From CAZTII01 sp964613305 (GTDB lineage: Bacteria; Bacillota_I; Bacilli_A; Erysipelotrichales; Erysipelotrichaceae): a stretch of DNA of 15,833 nt. The notes beneath the pieces were generated by a model, which was not told the origin of the DNA, ran no database searches, and worked only from the letters and a program-made list of their open reading frames with translations. Below, one piece after another: positions 12,949 through 15,833 of this stretch. The stretch spans positions 1-15,833 of the forward strand of contig CAZTII010000044.1 in NCBI GenBank assembly GCA_964613305.1. Reading direction: 5' to 3'. The first letter of the stretch is position 1; every line of letters begins with the position of its first letter. Made by a program: the position numbers and the translations under genes.

Positions 12949-15207
12949 CTAAAGTTTATCGAAAAACGCTTCAAGATGAGCAAGTAATGCATTACTTGCT
13001 TCTTTAAAGGCTTCAATACTAATAATACCTTGACTATACGATAAGGCTTGTTGATGAACGAATTGATGATAATCTTCAAGTTTCATCAACTGTTCTCTTT
13101 TATCACTTGAACGTTCTAATTCATTATGCAGCCATTGATGAAAACGACAAACGGTAGGATTTAATTTAGAAGTACTTAAAGAAAACTCCACCATATTAGC
13201 CCAAGCACGATGTTCTATTTCCGATAAAAGAGCTGGAAAATAAATACGATCAATTGATTTAATTTGTTGCCACTCCTTATGCGGAGTAAACGATAAAACA
13301 AAAGGAATTACTTTATCACTAGGTATTGGTCTAGATACACTATATCCTTGAATGCGTTGAACACCAAGTCGCATTAATAGACGCTCATGTTCCAGTGTTT
13401 CTACCCCTTCAGCAATGATCATTCGATTAAACGATCTTGATAAATTAACAACACCTTCTAATATAATAAAATCATTGGGACGAATGATAACTTCTTTTAC
13501 AAAACTTTGATCAATTTTTACAATATCCACTGGTAATAAACGTAAATACGTCAGTGATGAATAACCAGTACCAAAATCATCCAATGCTACTTTAACACCT
13601 AATACTTTCATTTGTTGAATAAGAGTTGTGACATACTCAATGTTATTAATGGATGTACTTTCTAATAATTCAATACAAATATTATTTGGATTAATTGGCG
13701 GATACAGTTGTAACAACTCTACTAAATGATCAATAAAATTGCTTTGTTCCAGTGTTGTAGCACTAATATTAATACTAACCTCAATATTATGAGGAAGCCA
13801 CTCTGACATCTGTTGTAGCACTTTTCTAAACACATAATCATCAAACAACAAGGACAAAGGATTGTTCTCTACATACTCTAAAAACACGCCTGGAGCCAGT
13901 ATTCCGCGCGTTGGGTGATTCCAACGGACAAGAGCCTCAAACCCTTCGATTTTACCTTCTTTCATATGAACTTTAGGTTGATAATACAAAATAAATTCGT
14001 TATTTTCCAATCCTTTTTTAATTTCTTCCTGCATCATTAAACGATGTTGTAACACTTCATTTTGTTTAACATCAAAATAAGCAAATGTATTTTTACCATC
14101 CAAAGAAGCTCTTACCATCGTTTGTTCCACTTGACGAAGAAGTTCATCACCATTAATCGTTTCACTTTTCTTCACTAAACGAACACCAACATTGCACGTA
14201 AAAGAAAGTAACTGTTGATTAAGTTCAATCGGTAGATTCACTGATTCAATAACACTTGTTATTAAATCAGTAACATCCAATCCTTCACACATTAAAATAA
14301 ACAATTCATTATCCAATTTAAGCAATTGATCAGAAGCACTTAATAAGCGTTCCAAACGTTCTTTAATAATCGACAACAATTTAAATTTAACACTAGTACC
14401 ATATACATCAATTGCACCAACAACATCCACACAAAGAATAGAAACACCATCATAGCGAATATCACGAGTAAACAATTTAATCGATTCAATCACCATTTGA
14501 CGATTAGGAAAAACAGACGACAATTGAACCATTTTTTCTAAGTTTTTTTCTCTTTCTTTAATACTAGTAATATCACTAAACATCGCAACATAATAATGTG
14601 AATCATCGTCAACAATTTGACTAATTGTCAATAAAATAGAACACAATTCACCGTTTTTACGATAATTAACAACTTCACCTTTCCAATAACCATTCAGTGA
14701 TAAATGATCACGAATCGATTGATAAAAAACATCATTTTGTAGTTCAGAAACCAACATTTTAGGAAAAGTACCAATTATGTCATTTAATTGATAACCAGTA
14801 ATTTCCGTAAATGACTGATTGATTAATAAAGCAATCCCTTTAGAATCTAAAATAATCGCCGCTTCCTTCGTACTTTCAAAGACACTAGCCATCAAATGAA
14901 GTTTTTTATTGCATTCTGATACAATAATACAATCATGATTTTCATACAAATTATAGCGAACTATTTGACCATAAAATTGATTATTATTCCCTTTACGATA
15001 AAAACGGCATTGATTGTCACTAATAAAACCATCAATAAAATCATTAAAACATGTTCCAATTAACTCATCATTAGACACTTTCAAGAAATCAGAAGCCATT
15101 TTATTAGCATATTCAATTTCTTCATTTCCATTTACTATAAAAACAGCCACTTGTACCGTATCAATAATTTGACGATATGCAGTTGAACTATACTCAGAAA
15201 TAACCAT
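12949..15207 (-). CDS. PAS-PAS-(degenerate GGDEF)-EAL-CZB-like c-di-GMP phosphodiesterase
   Basis: The 752-residue cytosolic protein most likely hydrolyses c-di-GMP. Two PAS domains (about 3-86 and 107-216, the second with GYWKGEVVNYRKNGE) precede a GGDEF-type domain (about 226-380). Its active site reads LDNEL (298-302), and the RxxD inhibitory site has lost its Arg (SASD), so no cyclase activity is expected. The EAL domain is complete: E424-A-L-V-R, N480, E513, D543-D544 in LDDFGTGYSS, K564 in VKIDQSF, E600 in AEGVET, Q620. The C-terminus carries H666-x-x-W, C687-x-F-x-x-W and H714-x-x-x-H718, the pattern of a zinc-binding CZB domain. Start ATG 15205-15207 has GGAGG seven bases upstream; a 19-residue in-frame extension would add a hydrophobic segment but has no SD. 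Confidence 0.92.
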   Translation of the reverse strand: MVISEYSSTAYRQIIDTVQVAVFIVNGNEEIEYANKMASDFLKVSNDELIGTCFNDFIDGFISDNQCRFYRKGNNNQFYGQIVRYNLYENHDCIIVSECNKKLHLMASVFESTKEAAIILDSKGIALLINQSFTEITGYQLNDIIGTFPKMLVSELQNDVFYQSIRDHLSLNGYWKGEVVNYRKNGELCSILLTISQIVDDDSHYYVAMFSDITSIKEREKNLEKMVQLSSVFPNRQMVIESIKLFTRDIRYDGVSILCVDVVGAIDVYGTSVKFKLLSIIKERLERLLSASDQLLKLDNELFILMCEGLDVTDLITSVIESVNLPIELNQQLLSFTCNVGVRLVKKSETINGDELLRQVEQTMVRASLDGKNTFAYFDVKQNEVLQHRLMMQEEIKKGLENNEFILYYQPKVHMKEGKIEGFEALVRWNHPTRGILAPGVFLEYVENNPLSLLFDDYVFRKVLQQMSEWLPHNIEVSINISATTLEQSNFIDHLVELLQLYPPINPNNICIELLESTSINNIEYVTTLIQQMKVLGVKVALDDFGTGYSSLTYLRLLPVDIVKIDQSFVKEVIIRPNDFIILEGVVNLSRSFNRMIIAEGVETLEHERLLMRLGVQRIQGYSVSRPIPSDKVIPFVLSFTPHKEWQQIKSIDRIYFPALLSEIEHRAWANMVEFSLSTSKLNPTVCRFHQWLHNELERSSDKREQLMKLEDYHQFVHQQALSYSQGIISIEAFKEASNALLAHLEAFFDKL

Positions 15208-15333
15208 ATACAGCCTCCAAATAAACAATACAATTATAACATCATTTTGTAATATTATAGTCAATAAAATAAAAAAAAGACCTACATTGAATAATAATGA
15301 GTATATTAAAAGACATTGGACTAGTCTATGTAA

Positions 15334-15351
15334 ACTGTAATAAGATACAGT
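15334..15351. repeat. Short inverted repeat (ACTGTA / TACAGT)
   Basis: A perfect six-base inverted repeat ACTGTA-ATAAGA-TACAGT lies in the non-coding stretch upstream of the EAL gene. It has no T run, so it is not a terminator. It could be a protein-binding site or chance. Confidence 0.35.
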
Positions 15352-15779
15352 ATTCGCTAGAAGAAAAAGGATTGTATGTTCACTTGCTTACTTTGATGAG
15401 AAATATAGTAATCCTATCTAAATGAAAAAATAATTTTTTTCTCACATTATTTAATTTATACAGTTGCATTATATTGCCTTTTTAACAAAACATCTTATCT
15501 CGTTAATCTTGTATTCGACGCAGTAGCATGTCTTCATCACTTTCATTGTTTGAAACAAAGAATTATACTGACTTTTCATAAAGAAAAATACATATTTTTA
15601 TTAAATGATATGTTGGTATAGAGATTACTATCAATACGTTTCAAAATAAACCTTGTAATTTCTAAGCTCTCACAAATAATACATCAACTTTTTTAATCGT
15701 TTAACAATGTTGTTTTGTATTGAATATCATAACAAACATTATTTTATTTGCATAATTAAATTGATTACATTAAAATATA

Positions 15780-15805
15780 CGGTAGTGTCAATATTTATGT
15801 GTAAA
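15780..15805 (-). repeat. Possible IS256-family terminal sequence
   Basis: On the minus strand this stretch reads TTTACACATAAATATT followed by GACACTACCG. It resembles, from memory, the outer ends of IS256-like elements in Firmicutes, where a TTTACACA-type sequence after the transposase stop leads to a TTGACA..TACC terminus. In that orientation the transposase would lie beyond the right edge. Only one end is visible, and no target duplication can be checked. Confidence 0.2.
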
Positions 15806-15833
15806 CATCTCTTGTAAAAATAAGTAGTTGTAG

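Larger units (their letters stand above)
15208..15833. other. Long AT-rich non-coding stretch at the window edge
   Basis: No convincing gene is visible in this stretch of 626 bases. Just upstream of the EAL gene, TATAAT lies on the minus strand at 15233-15238, with TTGACT at 15259-15264, but 20 bases separate them, which is too far for a standard promoter. An open frame for 42 residues on the plus strand (15297-15425) has no SD. A six-base inverted repeat is listed separately, and the far end holds an IS-like sequence. The higher density of stops and lower coding character suggest old, decayed DNA. Confidence 0.6.

Noticed and set aside
15297..15425. 42-residue plus-strand open frame beginning MSILKDIGL
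   Set aside because: No SD, no recognisable domain, and it lies in a gene-poor AT-rich stretch; chance open frame.
15426..15780. c-di-GMP riboswitch, tRNA or CRISPR in the non-coding stretch before the EAL gene
   Set aside because: I looked for the conserved GEMM core, a tRNA acceptor/TPsiC pattern and regularly spaced repeats and saw none.

Overview
The window looks like a chromosomal segment of a low-GC Bacillota (Firmicutes) bacterium, possibly Erysipelotrichia-like. The sequence is strongly AT-rich, SD sequences of the GGAGG type are strong, genes are densely packed, and TGA is used as a real stop (several ATGA stop/start overlaps), so this is the standard bacterial code and not the Mycoplasma code. 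The genus is inference. All genes lie on the minus strand except one toxin-antitoxin pair, so transcription mostly runs from high to low coordinates.

Layout from right to left, in the direction of transcription. (1) 15208-15833 is non-coding: 626 bases of AT-rich sequence with no convincing gene and a possible IS256-type terminal sequence near the edge. (2) 12949-15207 encodes a cytosolic PAS-PAS-degenerate GGDEF-EAL protein with an intact EAL catalytic set and a C-terminal CZB-like (zinc-binding) motif, probably a zinc- or redox-tuned c-di-GMP phosphodiesterase. (3) 11964-12910 holds an Alg14-like/Alg13-like split glycosyltransferase pair (PssD/PssE, EpsE/EpsF type). (4) 7598-11846 is the pyrimidine operon pyrC-pyrK-pyrD-pyrF-pyrE. 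It is preceded by a leader that can fold into three mutually exclusive hairpins (attenuator) and ends in a clear terminator. (5) 6935-7554 on the plus strand is a RelB/DinJ-RelE/ParE toxin-antitoxin module. (6) 5715-6635 is a CorA-type Mg2+ channel. (7) 4937-5653 is a YebC/YeeI-family translation factor with its own promoter and terminator. (8) 1-4852 is a Gram-positive-type pel exopolysaccharide operon: pelD, pelE, an unlisted 34-residue membrane peptide gene, pelF and pelG. pelD, pelE, the small gene and pelF are joined by consecutive ATGA overlaps. pelG overlaps pelF by 20 bases, carries a one-base frameshift in a short T run, and runs off the window.

Functionally, two modules stand out. 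The first is polysaccharide export controlled by c-di-GMP: PelD keeps the RxxD c-di-GMP-binding motif, and a likely c-di-GMP hydrolase lies about 8 kb away. The second is de novo UMP synthesis, with the last five enzymatic functions present (pyrC, pyrDK, pyrE, pyrF); carAB, pyrB and pyrR are not in the window. The least expected items are the 34-residue gene where pelA lies in the B. cereus pel operon as I recall it, the PelD fusion to a catalytically degenerate SDR domain, the CZB-like tail on the EAL protein, the three-state pyr leader, and the pelG frameshift.
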